12,138 nt of DNA from an uncultured Clostridiaceae bacterium (GCA_958441075.1 CAUCBQ010000055.1:1-12138), one strand, 5' to 3'; shown: positions 1 through 7,932, counted from the first letter of the stretch. Numbers and translations are program-made. The notes: generated by a model not told the origin, from the letters alone.

Positions 1-2
1 AT

Positions 3-1076
3 AGCAATATGTCCGGCCTTTGGCATATGGTTCCAGAACCGCCACAGATAATGGTGAACCTTCTCTGCATCATTTGGCGCAGCCGTGGGATTCACCTGAT
101 AGCCCCGGGGATCCAGACGGCTTGTCAGCCTGCGGATTGCGCCGCCCTTTCCGGCGGCATCCCAGCCCTCAAAGCCGATCACCACCGGAATACGCAGCCG
201 ATAGATCTGACTGTGGAGACGGGCGAGGCGTTTTTTCAATTCCTTCAGTTTTTTCTTATACTCTTCTTCAGAAATAGTTTTTGAAAGATCCACGCCGGAA
301 AGAACACCGTTTGAAAAGGCATTTTCCAGGCTGTGCCCTTCTTCCTTTAATTTTGTATTTTCCCTTCTGGCCTCCAGTTCCCGGCTCAAACGTCCGATCA
401 CAGTGTCTGCAATTTTTAAAGCTGCATAATCCTTATCCGTTGCCTCGATGATAGCCCAGGGAGCAGCATCCGTATCCGTCCGCTCCAGCATCTCCTCATT
501 GATCCTCAGATACCGGTCAAACTCCCGGTTGCGCTTCCAGTCCTCCTTTGTGACCCTCCAGGCTGTATCCTCAGAAGCCTCCAGCCTCTTAAACCTCTTT
601 TCCTGTTCTTTTCTGTCAATATACAGAAAACATTTGATGATCACTGTCCCGTCATCTGTAAGCTGCTTCTCAAAGGACAGGATATCTTCATAAGCGTCCG
701 CCAGCTCATCCTCTGCCACAAGGCCGTCAAAGCGGTCAATCTGAACGCTGCGGTACCAGCTCCGGTCAAATACTGCAATCCTCCCTCTGGCGGGAGTCCT
801 GGTCCAGTAACGCCACAAAAACGGACGCAGCTGCTCCTCCTCCGAAGGACGGTTGCAGGCATATACGTCAAAGCCTCTTGGGTCCAGATTCTGAATCAGG
901 CGGTTGATCTGGATACCCTTTCCTGCCGCTCCCATACCTTCAAAGACAAGAATCACCGGGATTTTGGCCTCCTTGCACGCCCTCTGCAAAAGCCCCAGAC
1001 GCTCCCCTGCCGCTTTCATGGCTGTCTTATATATGGTCTTATCTGCGGTTTTGTTTAAATCGATCTTTTCCAGCAT
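3..1076 (-). CDS. pap: Polyphosphate:AMP phosphotransferase / tandem-domain polyphosphate kinase 2 (partial, C-terminus beyond left edge)
   Basis: Reading the minus strand from ATG 1076 gives an uninterrupted frame of 358 codons to the left edge, so the C-terminus is missing. Two PPK2 domains are visible. Domain 1 has a Walker A-like loop GMGAAGKG at residues 47-54 and a Walker B-type FDRSWY at 103-108. Domain 2 has GWDAAGKG at 304-311, and the window ends just before its Walker B. Both domains carry the family LDPRGF/Y element after the loop. Family members with two fused domains transfer phosphate from polyphosphate to AMP to make ADP, in the cytoplasm. The first loop has Gly where domain 2 has Asp, which suggests that domain 1 is the less active one; this is inference. 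An AGAGGAG site lies nine bases before the ATG and an extended -10 lies further upstream, so the gene is probably transcribed on its own, after a terminator that ends the aspartokinase unit. No frameshift was found on full translation. Confidence 0.9.
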   Translation of the reverse strand, partial: MLEKIDLNKTADKTIYKTAMKAAGERLGLLQRACKEAKIPVILVFEGMGAAGKGIQINRLIQNLDPRGFDVYACNRPSEEEQLRPFLWRYWTRTPARGRIAVFDRSWYRSVQIDRFDGLVAEDELADAYEDILSFEKQLTDDGTVIIKCFLYIDRKEQEKRFKRLEASEDTAWRVTKEDWKRNREFDRYLRINEEMLERTDTDAAPWAIIEATDKDYAALKIADTVIGRLSRELEARRENTKLKEEGHSLENAFSNGVLSGVDLSKTISEEEYKKKLKELKKRLARLHSQIYRLRIPVVIGFEGWDAAGKGGAIRRLTSRLDPRGYQVNPTAAPNDAEKVHHYLWRFWNHMPKAGHIA

Positions 1077-1123
1077 AACGGTACGCTCCTCTCTGCTGCA
1101 GCGCATTTTCTGTGTTGGAAGTA

Positions 1124-1132
1124 AGTATAACA
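1124..1132 (-). promoter_or_regulatory. Extended -10 promoter for the PPK2 gene
   Basis: On the minus strand the sequence TGT followed by TATACT (-10 at 1124-1129, TG at 1131-1132) fits an extended -10 element. The region where a -35 would fall is only T-rich and overlaps the tail of the aspartokinase terminator, with no good TTGACA. Transcription would begin near 1117, giving a leader of about 40 bases before ATG 1076. The placement is by pattern only. Confidence 0.5.
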
Positions 1133-1148
1133 CATTTTCCCCGCAAAT

Positions 1149-1186
1149 AAAACGGCCCGGCTAAAAAATCCCGCCCGGACCGTTTT
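1149..1186 (-). terminator. Intrinsic terminator after aspartokinase
   Basis: Read on the minus strand, AAAACGGTCCGG and CCGGGCCGTTTT form a 12-bp stem with one U-G wobble and a loop of 14 bases, followed by a TTTTATTT tail. On the plus strand the wobble becomes a C-A mismatch, so termination is expected mainly in the minus direction. It sits about 40 bases after the aspartokinase stop and separates it from the PPK2 gene. Confidence 0.75.
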
Positions 1187-1226
1187 CTCTGTATCACAAA
1201 CTCTAACTTACCGTTCCTGCTGATCT

Positions 1227-2546
1227 CTACAGATCTGTCAGCACAAAAATATCATAAATCGCCCGAATCGCCTTTTCAAAATCATCATTTTTTACGCCGA
1301 TGATAATATTCCACTCACTGGAGCCCTGATCGATCATCTTTACATTGACTCTTGCGTGAGCCAGGGCAGAGAATACGCGGCCTGCAGTTCCCCGGTTGGA
1401 ACGCATTCCTCTCCCAACAACAGCAATCAGAGCCAGATCTGCTTCCAGCTCTACCACATCCGGTTCAACAGCCCGGTGAATACCTGCAATTACGGACTGT
1501 TCATGATCCTCAAACTCAGACTGATGGACGAAAATTGTCATAGTATCAATACCGGAGGGCATATGCTCAAAGGAGATGCCTGATTTTTCAAATACGCTCA
1601 GAACCTTTCTCCCAAAGCCTACTTCCGCATTCATCATGGCTTTTTCAATATTGATGGCACAGAATCCCTTTTTTCCCGCTACACCTGTAATTGTATGGCG
1701 GGGCTTGCGGCAGGTGGTTTCCACGATCAGAGTCCCCTTATCCTCCGGGCGGTTGGTGTTGCGGATATTGATAGGAATACCTTCCTTTCTCACGGGGAAA
1801 ATGGCGTCCTCATGAAGCACGCTGGCGCCCATATAGGACAGTTCCCGAAGCTCTCTGTATGTAATGGTTTCAATCACCTCAGGATCTGCCACGATTCTGG
1901 GATCTGCCACCAGAAAACCGGATACGTCGGTCCAGTTCTCATACAAATCTGCATGGACTGCTTTTGCCACAATAGAACCGGTCACATCCGATCCGCCTCT
2001 GGAAAATGTCTTTACGCTTCCATCCGGACAGGAACCGTAAAATCCGGGAATTACAGCCCGCTCCACATGGGACAGACGCTCGGAAAGCTCCTTATCGGTA
2101 AGGTCTGCCTCGAAATTTCCATGCTCGTCAAAGAAAATCACCTCGGCCGCGTCAATAAATTCATACCCCAGATAATTTGCCATCACAATACCGTTTAAAT
2201 ACTCTCCTCTGGAGGCCGCGTAATCTTTGCCCGCCTTTGCAAGAAAATTCTCCTCCAGTCTGGCAAACTCATGATCCAGATTCAAATTCAGTCCCAGACC
2301 CTCGATAATCTCCTCATACCGGCCCCGGATCTTCTCCAGAATCTTTTTATAGGAGCGCCCTTCCGCAGCCGCAGCATAACAGGCATAGAGCATATCTGTT
2401 ACTTTTTCATCTTTATCATTGCGCTTTCCCGGTGCGGAGGGAACTACATACCGTCTGGACTTATCCGCCCGGATAATATCTCCCACCTTCTTAAACTGCT
2501 TTGCACTGGCCAGTGAGCTGCCTCCGAATTTAACCACTTTTTTCAT
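1227..2546 (-). CDS. Aspartate kinase (monofunctional, two ACT domains)
   Basis: This 439-residue protein phosphorylates L-aspartate with ATP, the first step towards lysine, threonine, methionine and diaminopimelate. It opens with the signature KFGGSSLA (residues 6-13) and has the kinase-domain element FSRGGSDVTGS (181-191) and the NWTDVSGFLVADPR segment (204-217). The C-terminal third holds two ACT regulatory modules, about 286-345 and 371-435, so feedback control by an amino acid end product is expected, but which one cannot be told. ATG 2546 is chosen because an AGGAGGAG site lies 11-13 bases upstream. A longer reading to 2609 would run through the -10 box and is rejected. The leader is only about 45 bases, too short for a lysine riboswitch. 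A terminator follows the stop codon. The gene is separate from its neighbours and not in an obvious lysine operon. Family assignment is firm; the paralogue (lysC-like, thrA-like) is not. Confidence 0.95.
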   Translation of the reverse strand: MKKVVKFGGSSLASAKQFKKVGDIIRADKSRRYVVPSAPGKRNDKDEKVTDMLYACYAAAAEGRSYKKILEKIRGRYEEIIEGLGLNLNLDHEFARLEENFLAKAGKDYAASRGEYLNGIVMANYLGYEFIDAAEVIFFDEHGNFEADLTDKELSERLSHVERAVIPGFYGSCPDGSVKTFSRGGSDVTGSIVAKAVHADLYENWTDVSGFLVADPRIVADPEVIETITYRELRELSYMGASVLHEDAIFPVRKEGIPINIRNTNRPEDKGTLIVETTCRKPRHTITGVAGKKGFCAINIEKAMMNAEVGFGRKVLSVFEKSGISFEHMPSGIDTMTIFVHQSEFEDHEQSVIAGIHRAVEPDVVELEADLALIAVVGRGMRSNRGTAGRVFSALAHARVNVKMIDQGSSEWNIIIGVKNDDFEKAIRAIYDIFVLTDL

Positions 2547-2597
2547 AATCCCATGATCTCCTCCTGCCACATTTTCTAAGGTAATTCTTTTTTGGCA

Positions 2598-2626
2598 ATG
2601 ATATCCCACTTCTATAGAAATGTCAA
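2598..2626 (-). promoter_or_regulatory. Sigma-A type promoter for aspartokinase
   Basis: On the minus strand a perfect TTGACA (2621-2626) is followed by a 17-base spacer and TATCAT (2598-2603). Transcription would begin near 2591, about 45 bases upstream of the aspartokinase ATG. This near-consensus promoter shows that the gene need not depend on read-through from the DeoR gene upstream. Confidence 0.8.
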
Positions 2627-2684
2627 TACTTTTTAATCAAAAAATTTGCCCTAAGAGGACACTTGTCCGCGCAGCAAGGACTTT

Positions 2685-3464
2685 TTATTCGCAGTACAGG
2701 CGGATTCCCTGCGCTTCGATCAGATTTCTCCACTCCGGCGAAAGCTCATCATCTGTAATTACTACATCAAAATCCTTCAGATGAGAAAAGGCAGTGGGAA
2801 AAATCCTGCCGAACTTGGACGAATCTGCCAGAAGTATTTTTGTCTGTGCACTTTCCATCAACGCTCTCTTTAAATCCATTTCGTGGGGAGCAATACAGGT
2901 CACATTCATCTTTTCGCTGATTCCCGCCGCCGTAATAAAGGTCTTGTTGATGCAGGTGCGGTTAATCATTGAAATCCCCTCGGGACAGTAAAAGGTTTTT
3001 GTATTGGAATAGAGATAGCCTCCGGAACAGATGATATCGCAGTTATAGTGGTCGTTTAAATCCAGAAGCACATTCAGGCTGGAGGCCAGAACCGTCATAT
3101 GGATATCATAGGGCAGCGCTCTGGCAAGATAGGCTGCTGTGGAGCCGCTGTCAATGGCAACCACATCATTGGCTTCAATAAAAGAGGCGGCTCTCTTTCC
3201 AATCCGTTCTTTTTTCTGAGGAAATACCCGGCACTCGTCGCTTAAATTATACTCCGGATACATAGCCGTTTTTTCTGCCGCATGATAAATGGCAACTCCG
3301 TTGACCAGCCTCAGACAGCCCTGATTTTCCAAAAGCTTCAGATCCCTCCGAACGGTAATCTCCGACACATCCAGTTTTTTTGCAAACTCCCGGATGGTAA
3401 TACCGTTTTCCGTCATCAGCATTTTTTTCATCTTATCCAGACGATCTGTTTTCTTGTCACTCAT
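2685..3464 (-). CDS. DeoR/GlpR-family transcriptional regulator
   Basis: A 259-residue protein of standard family length. The N-terminus (residues 6-60) is a DeoR-type winged helix-turn-helix with the recognition helix around SEITVRRDL (34-42). The remaining part is a DeoRC sensor domain, with DSGST (105-109) and KTFITAAGIS (174-183) in the positions of the family's sugar-phosphate pocket motifs (usually DxGTT). Members generally repress nearby catabolic operons and are released by a phosphorylated intracellular intermediate. ATG 3464 is preceded by AAGGGGG six bases away; the longer reading from a TTG at 3482 has no comparable site. The gene is divergent from the seven-gene ABC operon and shares its 280-base control region, so it most likely controls that operon and itself. 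I see no convincing terminator between it and the aspartokinase promoter, only short overlapping GTCC/GGAC repeats. Confidence 0.93.
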   Translation of the reverse strand: MSDKKTDRLDKMKKMLMTENGITIREFAKKLDVSEITVRRDLKLLENQGCLRLVNGVAIYHAAEKTAMYPEYNLSDECRVFPQKKERIGKRAASFIEANDVVAIDSGSTAAYLARALPYDIHMTVLASSLNVLLDLNDHYNCDIICSGGYLYSNTKTFYCPEGISMINRTCINKTFITAAGISEKMNVTCIAPHEMDLKRALMESAQTKILLADSSKFGRIFPTAFSHLKDFDVVITDDELSPEWRNLIEAQGIRLYCE

Positions 3465-3498
3465 ACTTTTCCCCCTTATCAATCTGTGTTTTTTTATA

Positions 3499-3508
3499 TT
3501 TTATCATA
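3499..3508 (-). promoter_or_regulatory. Candidate -10 of the deoR-family gene overlapping an operator-like motif
   Basis: On the minus strand TATGATAAAA contains a -10-like TATGAT (3503-3508), and the last eight bases are one copy of the repeated TGATAAAA motif. A -35 at 17 bases (TTAGTA) is poor. If this is the promoter, the leader is about 30 bases and the repressor would cover its own -10, giving autoregulation. This is tentative because the region is very AT-rich. Confidence 0.35.
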
Positions 3509-3690
3509 ACACATTTTTTGTATTGTACTAAAAATTTTTTATGTCATTGATATAAAATGATCAAAATACCCAATTCCATCTCTTAACATGATTTGATTCA
3601 TCATAAATATAACATTTTTTCATATTTTTTGATAGTATTTTATCATTTTATCAATTTTATTTCGCAATATTGACAAAAAAGATGATAAAA
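3499..3690. promoter_or_regulatory. Repeated TTTTATCA motif, possible DeoR operators
   Basis: The 8-mer TTTTATCA occurs at 3499-3506, then as a head-to-tail pair at 3638-3645 and 3646-3653, and inverted as TGATAAAA at 3683-3690, inside the spacer of the ABC operon promoter. The inverted copy faces the tandem pair across the -35 box, an arrangement that would let a multimeric repressor block RNA polymerase. DeoR-family repressors often bind several short repeats and loop DNA. The region is roughly four-fifths A+T, so some recurrence is expected by chance. Confidence 0.45.
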
Positions 3691-3698
3691 GTTACAAT
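3670..3698 (+). promoter_or_regulatory. Sigma-A type promoter of the ABC/hydrolase operon
   Basis: A perfect TTGACA (3670-3675), a 17-base spacer and TACAAT (3693-3698) form a near-consensus promoter. Transcription should start near 3705, giving a leader of about 40 bases before ATG 3745. The candidate operator at 3683-3690 sits between the two boxes. Such a strong promoter next to a divergent DeoR gene fits a repressed, inducible operon. Confidence 0.85.
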
Positions 3699-3744
3699 AT
3701 TCTTATACAACATTCTACCATTTTCAAACAGAGAGGAGTACAAA

Positions 3745-4806
3745 ATGGAACTGCGACTTGTAGACCTGGTCAAAGATTTTTCCGGAACAAAGGCTGTTAA
3801 TACGGGCAGCTTTTCAATCGCAGACGGAAAACTCACCGGACTTCTTGGCCCCAGCGGCTGCGGCAAATCTACCCTTCTTTATCTTATCTCCGGTTTATTA
3901 AAACCCACCTCCGGAAAAATCTTTTTCGGAGACCGGGATGTAACGGAGCTTCCCCCGGAAAAAAGAGGCATTGGCCTTGTTTTTCAGAATTATGCTCTCT
4001 ATCCCCACATGACAGTTGCCCAGAATATTGCCTTTCCTCTGGTAAACCGAAAGGAAAACAGAGAATTGATCCAACAGAAAACAGAACAGATGGCAAGATT
4101 GGTACAGGTAGAGGAGCTTTTGTCCAGAAAGCCGGGACAGCTCTCCGGAGGCCAGCAGCAGCGTGTTGCCATTGCCCGTGCCTTAATTAAGGAACCGGAT
4201 ATTCTTCTTCTGGATGAACCTCTTTCCAATCTGGATGCAAGACTGCGTCTGGAAATGCGTGAAGAGATCCGCAGAATTCAGCTGGAAACCGGAGTTACCA
4301 CCATTTTCGTTACCCATGATCAGGAAGAGGCCATGAGCATCACCGACGAGATCGTGCTGATGAAAAAAGGTGTGATCCAGCAGCAGTGCGCCCCTATTGA
4401 TATGTATCTGCAGCCGGTAAACCGTTTTGTAGCCTCCTTTATGGGAAATCCTCCTATTGACTTTTTCCATTTCCCCATCAAAGACGGACGTCTGGTTCTC
4501 TCAGAAGACTATGCACTTCCAATCCGCACACAGGCTTCTGGAACGGTGCTGACCGGAATCCGGCCGGAAGCCTGGGAACCGGGACCGGGAGTTCAGGTAA
4601 AAATCGAAACCCTGGAACAGAGAGGCCGGGATGTACTGGCAGGCTTTACACTGGCAGGCTCAAAAGGCAAGGCCCTTTTAAGCATCACCGACCGTGTCCG
4701 TACCGGAGACATGCTGTCTCTTTCTCTGAAACGAAAAGACCTTTTATACTTATTTAATGAAGCAGATGAAACACGAATTGATGCAGAGGTGTCTTATGAA
4801 AGTTAA
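3745..4806 (+). CDS. Carbohydrate-type ABC importer ATP-binding protein (MalK/UgpC/MsmX family)
   Basis: This 353-residue protein powers the importer encoded by the next three genes. All nucleotide-binding motifs are intact: Walker A GPSGCGKST (35-43), Q-loop Q81, signature LSGGQQQR (133-140), Walker B ILLLDEP (153-159), D-loop SNLDA (161-165) and switch H191. The C-terminal 120 residues form the TOBE/OB-type extension typical of the CUT1 family, where regulatory partners may bind. ATG 3745 has an AGAGGAG site upstream; a longer reading from TTG 3670 would begin inside the -35 box and is rejected. It is the first gene of the operon, whereas in most such operons the binding-protein gene comes first. 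Its last 11 bases overlap the start of the next gene, suggesting translational coupling. The family is firm; the substrate cannot be read from the ATPase. Confidence 0.95.
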   Translation: MELRLVDLVKDFSGTKAVNTGSFSIADGKLTGLLGPSGCGKSTLLYLISGLLKPTSGKIFFGDRDVTELPPEKRGIGLVFQNYALYPHMTVAQNIAFPLVNRKENRELIQQKTEQMARLVQVEELLSRKPGQLSGGQQQRVAIARALIKEPDILLLDEPLSNLDARLRLEMREEIRRIQLETGVTTIFVTHDQEEAMSITDEIVLMKKGVIQQQCAPIDMYLQPVNRFVASFMGNPPIDFFHFPIKDGRLVLSEDYALPIRTQASGTVLTGIRPEAWEPGPGVQVKIETLEQRGRDVLAGFTLAGSKGKALLSITDRVRTGDMLSLSLKRKDLLYLFNEADETRIDAEVSYES

Positions 4807-5728
4807 AGGTTTTGGCAAACAGTCCCGCCCGGAAAATCCTCTGGGAAATACAGAATACAGTCTGAAAGCCTATTTTTATCTTCTTCCGGCTGCCCTTATT
4901 CTGGCTGTGTTTGTATTTTTTCCAATTATTATGACACTGCGGATGGGATTTTATGAAAGCTATGTTTATCTGACCGATGTGGGAAAAGGATTTGGACTGG
5001 CTTCCTTTCGCTATGTATTAAGGGACCCTGCCTTCCGGTCAGCTGTCTCCAATACGCTGATTATCACCTTTGTGGGAGTCCCTGTTACGATCATCCTGTC
5101 TCTGGGAAGCGCTCTGTTTATCAATTCCCTCGGAAAAGGAAAGGGCATTTTTCAGACCATTTATTTTCTGCCCTATGTAACCTCTACGATTGCAATTGGC
5201 CTGGTTTTCCGGTGGCTCTTCCATTCTGACTACGGATACATCAACCATGTGTTAAGCTTTTTGGGATTTGCACCTCAAAAATGGCTCACAGATCCCAATC
5301 TGACAACTATTTCCGTAACGATTTTTACAATCTGGAATGGAATGGCCTTTAAAATCGTTTTATTTCTGGCTGGACTGCAGAAAATCGATCCTCAGTACTA
5401 TCAGGCAGCCCGTATGGATGAAACGCCTCCTCACCGGGTATTTTTCCGAATCACCATGCCTCTTTTATCCTCTACCTTCTGGATGGTGACCATTGTATCT
5501 GTAATTCATGCATTTAAAACCTACAATGAAGTCTATTCAATGTTTGGGGGAAACGGCGCCGGTCCCGGAAACAGCGCAATCACCATTGTTTACTATATTT
5601 ACGATATGTTTTTCAACCGTTCTCAGGTTCATTATGCATCTGCTGCCGCAATCATATTTTTCGTGATTATACTGGCGCTGACTGCACTGCAGAAATGGGT
5701 ATCGAAAAAATTCGTTCACTACGTATAA
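4796..5728 (+). CDS. ABC importer permease, MalF/UgpA type
   Basis: A 310-residue membrane protein with six predicted helices: about 25-50, 85-110, 119-141, 170-193, 226-246 and 279-299. The cytoplasmic EAA loop that docks on the ATPase is at 201-222 (QAARMD..., ending in RITMP). It forms the transmembrane channel with the permease encoded next. Start 4796 is supported by AGAGG six bases upstream and gives the usual length. In-frame ATGs at 4757, 4766 and 4781 would add a charged tail and deeper overlap with the ATPase gene. The chosen start overlaps that gene by 11 bases. In the EAA loop the normally invariant glycine after Asp is Glu209 (codon GAA, one base from GGA), unlike the partner permease, which keeps Asp-Gly. 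CUT1 family membership is clear. Confidence 0.93.
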   Translation: MKVKGFGKQSRPENPLGNTEYSLKAYFYLLPAALILAVFVFFPIIMTLRMGFYESYVYLTDVGKGFGLASFRYVLRDPAFRSAVSNTLIITFVGVPVTIILSLGSALFINSLGKGKGIFQTIYFLPYVTSTIAIGLVFRWLFHSDYGYINHVLSFLGFAPQKWLTDPNLTTISVTIFTIWNGMAFKIVLFLAGLQKIDPQYYQAARMDETPPHRVFFRITMPLLSSTFWMVTIVSVIHAFKTYNEVYSMFGGNGAGPGNSAITIVYYIYDMFFNRSQVHYASAAAIIFFVIILALTALQKWVSKKFVHYV

Positions 5729-5743
5729 GAAAGGAGGATCTTC

Positions 5744-6565
5744 ATGACAGAAAAACTGAAAAAAGCAGCTCTCTGGATTCTTTTAACAGCCGGAGCATTG
5801 ATTATGATGTTTCCTTTCATCTGGATGTTAGCTACCTCCTTAAAGACACTGCCGGAAGCAACTGCTATTCCGCCTACCCTCTTTCCGGCAAAAGCCATTT
5901 TTGCAAATTATAAAGAAGCATTTACTATGGCTCCCTTTGGAAGATATCTGTTTAACTCCATTCTGGTAGCCGGTCTGGGCACGTTTCTTACTCTTGTAAT
6001 TACCGTATTGGCTGCATATGCGTTTACCGTCTTTGAATTTCCCGGTAAATCTGCACTTTTCTTTTGCTGCCTTGCTACAATGATGATCCCGGCAGAGCTT
6101 TTAATCATTCAGAACTTTATTACTGTTTCCAAGCTTCACTGGGTCAATACGTTTCAGGGTATTATTATCCCTACGATAGCCAGCGGATTTTACATCTATA
6201 TGATGCGTGAATATTTTCTTCAGACACCCTCCGTCCTCTATAAAGCCGCAAAGATCGACGGCTGTACGGACTGGCGTTATCTGTGGCGCATCATGATGCC
6301 TATTAATAAAAACGCCATTGCCACGATTGGTATTCTTACCTTTATCAGCCAGTGGAATTCCTTCATCTGGCCTTTGATGGTATCCAAGGACGACGCTCAC
6401 CGCGTTATGGCAATCGGACTTTTACATTTTAAAGATGCTGTCAGCTCCCAGATCAACCTGCAGATGGCCGGATCTACCATTGTACTCCTGCCAATGCTGA
6501 TCTTTTACCTGATTTTCCGCAAACAGATCATTGAAGGCGTATCCCGCGGAGGAATCAAGGGCTGA
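5744..6565 (+). CDS. ABC importer permease, MalG/UgpE type
   Basis: A 273-residue membrane protein, the second half of the transport channel. Hydrophobic helices lie at about 9-30, 69-96, 104-125, 137-155, 191-212 and 242-259. The EAA loop is canonical: KAAKIDG at 167-173, ending in RIMMP at 182-186. An AAAGGAGG ribosome binding site precedes ATG 5744 by eight bases, and the gene follows the first permease after 15 bases. The length, the short N-terminal tail and the C-terminal GGIKG ending match MalG-like subunits of the CUT1 class, which pair with a MalF-like subunit. Nothing looks damaged. Confidence 0.94.
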   Translation: MTEKLKKAALWILLTAGALIMMFPFIWMLATSLKTLPEATAIPPTLFPAKAIFANYKEAFTMAPFGRYLFNSILVAGLGTFLTLVITVLAAYAFTVFEFPGKSALFFCCLATMMIPAELLIIQNFITVSKLHWVNTFQGIIIPTIASGFYIYMMREYFLQTPSVLYKAAKIDGCTDWRYLWRIMMPINKNAIATIGILTFISQWNSFIWPLMVSKDDAHRVMAIGLLHFKDAVSSQINLQMAGSTIVLLPMLIFYLIFRKQIIEGVSRGGIKG

Positions 6566-6603
6566 TTTCCATTTCTTATCAAACCACCAAGGAGGATTAT
6601 AAA

Positions 6604-7932
6604 ATGAAAAAAATATTCGGTCTGCTGTTAGCAGGTACTGCTGTTATGTCTCTTTCCGCCTGCGGCTCCAAAGCTGCCCCGGCTCAGACAGGTGATGGCG
6701 GTGTTGTCACAAAAATTACCAAACCGGTAGAGCTTCAGTTCTGGCACTCCATTTCCAACCCAGTCCACGCAGAGGTTCTGGAAAATCTTATTACTGAATT
6801 TAACAGCACCGTAGGGAAGGAGAAACAGATTACCGTAACACCTACCTTTAACGGAAGCAGTTCGGATCTGTACTCCAATGTAATCGCAGCTATCAAGGCG
6901 GAAAGCGCTCCTGACGTGACACTGGCTCTCCGGCCCTATGTTGCAGATTATCTGCAGACTGACATGGTCGTAGACCTCACTCCATATATCAAGGATGAAA
7001 CCGTTGGAATCTCTGACTATAAGGATATCTTCGAGGGCCTGAGAGAAGGCGGAACAACCTATGCCAAGGAAGGAACCTATTCTCTCCCCATCCATTCCTA
7101 CTCCGAGGTTCTTTACTATAACACTGCCTTTTTTGAGGAAAATGGCTTAACCGTACCTGCAACCTGGGATGAGCTGATTGAAACCAGCAAAACAATCCAT
7201 GAAATCACAGGCGCTCCCGCCTTTGGATGGGATAACCTGGCAGGAAGCTTTATGACACTTGTAAAACAGTACGGCGGACGCTATACCGATCCGGAGGGAA
7301 ATATCTATTTTGCCGGAGAGGACTCCGAAACAGCCTTAAAAGTGTTAAATCTCTGGAAAGAAAATGTAGAAGCCGGCATCTGGAGAACAGCAGGTGAAGA
7401 TATGTTTTTCTCCGGCCCCTTTGCAAACGAGCAGATTCCCATGTATGTAGGCGACAGTGTGGAAGCCAGCTATATCCCTGCTAAGAATCCGGAGCTCAAG
7501 TGGGCTACCGCCCCTGTTCCTCAGGTTGGTGCGGACACAGCTGCCAATTTAAGCGCCGGTCATGTAATTACAGCCTTAAATCAGTCCGGAGATCCTGAAA
7601 AAGCCTATGCTTCCTATGAACTGATAAAATTCCTTACCTCCAAGGAGGCAAATCTTGCTGTTGTAACAGCCGGTACCGGCTATCTTCCGATCCGTCAGTC
7701 TGTAGCCGACAGCGAGGAATATAAAAATTATGTGGCTGACGGTCACGATTTCCTTACTGCTGCGGTAGAACAGAACAGCTGTTATTTCTATGAGCCAGCC
7801 TTCACCAATGATACGACAACCTCCAGCGCCGTTACCAGTGCAGTGCGTACCATGATGCAGGAAGTTGCAGAAAATGGAGTAGACCCGCAGACAGCACTGG
7901 ATAACTTAAAACAGACAGTAGGACTGAACTGA
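6604..7932 (+). CDS. Extracellular solute-binding lipoprotein, UgpB-like (family 1)
   Basis: A 442-residue binding protein that captures the substrate outside the membrane and hands it to the two permeases. It has a lipoprotein signal peptide: positive KK, a hydrophobic stretch (4-17) and lipobox LSAC (17-20) with Cys20 as the lipid anchor, the Gram-positive arrangement. The mature part begins with QFWHSIS, like the FWHSM start of UgpB. It also has the hinge segments HSYSEVLYYNTAFF and TGYLPI, which resemble UgpB's NSSTPVLYYN and TGYLPI. UgpB binds glycerol-3-phosphate and glycerophosphocholine, but related proteins bind sugars, so the ligand remains open. A strong AAGGAGG lies nine bases before ATG 6604. 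It is the last of the four transporter genes, 38 bases after the permease, with no hairpin between. Confidence 0.93.
   Translation: MKKIFGLLLAGTAVMSLSACGSKAAPAQTGDGGVVTKITKPVELQFWHSISNPVHAEVLENLITEFNSTVGKEKQITVTPTFNGSSSDLYSNVIAAIKAESAPDVTLALRPYVADYLQTDMVVDLTPYIKDETVGISDYKDIFEGLREGGTTYAKEGTYSLPIHSYSEVLYYNTAFFEENGLTVPATWDELIETSKTIHEITGAPAFGWDNLAGSFMTLVKQYGGRYTDPEGNIYFAGEDSETALKVLNLWKENVEAGIWRTAGEDMFFSGPFANEQIPMYVGDSVEASYIPAKNPELKWATAPVPQVGADTAANLSAGHVITALNQSGDPEKAYASYELIKFLTSKEANLAVVTAGTGYLPIRQSVADSEEYKNYVADGHDFLTAAVEQNSCYFYEPAFTNDTTTSSAVTSAVRTMMQEVAENGVDPQTALDNLKQTVGLN

Noticed and set aside
641..871. Minus-strand ORF of 76 codons inside the PPK2 gene
   Set aside because: It is a shifted frame of the intact PPK2 coding sequence on the same strand, which shows clear domain motifs.
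1695..2198. Plus-strand ORF of 167 codons opposite aspartokinase
   Set aside because: It is antisense to a well-supported aspartokinase frame, with no recognisable domain or ribosome binding site.
2547..2597. Lysine riboswitch in the aspartokinase leader
   Set aside because: The leader predicted from the promoter is about 45 bases, far too short for an L-box.
2547..2609. N-terminal extension of aspartokinase by 21 codons
   Set aside because: The extension runs into the -10 box of the promoter (2598-2603), and the ATG at 2546 has a strong ribosome binding site.
2641..2684. Terminator after the DeoR-family gene
   Set aside because: Only short competing GTCC/GGAC repeats are present, with no stem directly followed by a T run on the minus strand.
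3670..3744. N-terminal extension of the ABC ATPase from TTG 3670
   Set aside because: The extension begins in the -35 box of the operon promoter; family proteins begin at the MELRL sequence.
6628..7095. Minus-strand ORF of 155 codons opposite the binding-protein gene
   Set aside because: It is antisense to a clear lipoprotein gene and has no supporting signals.
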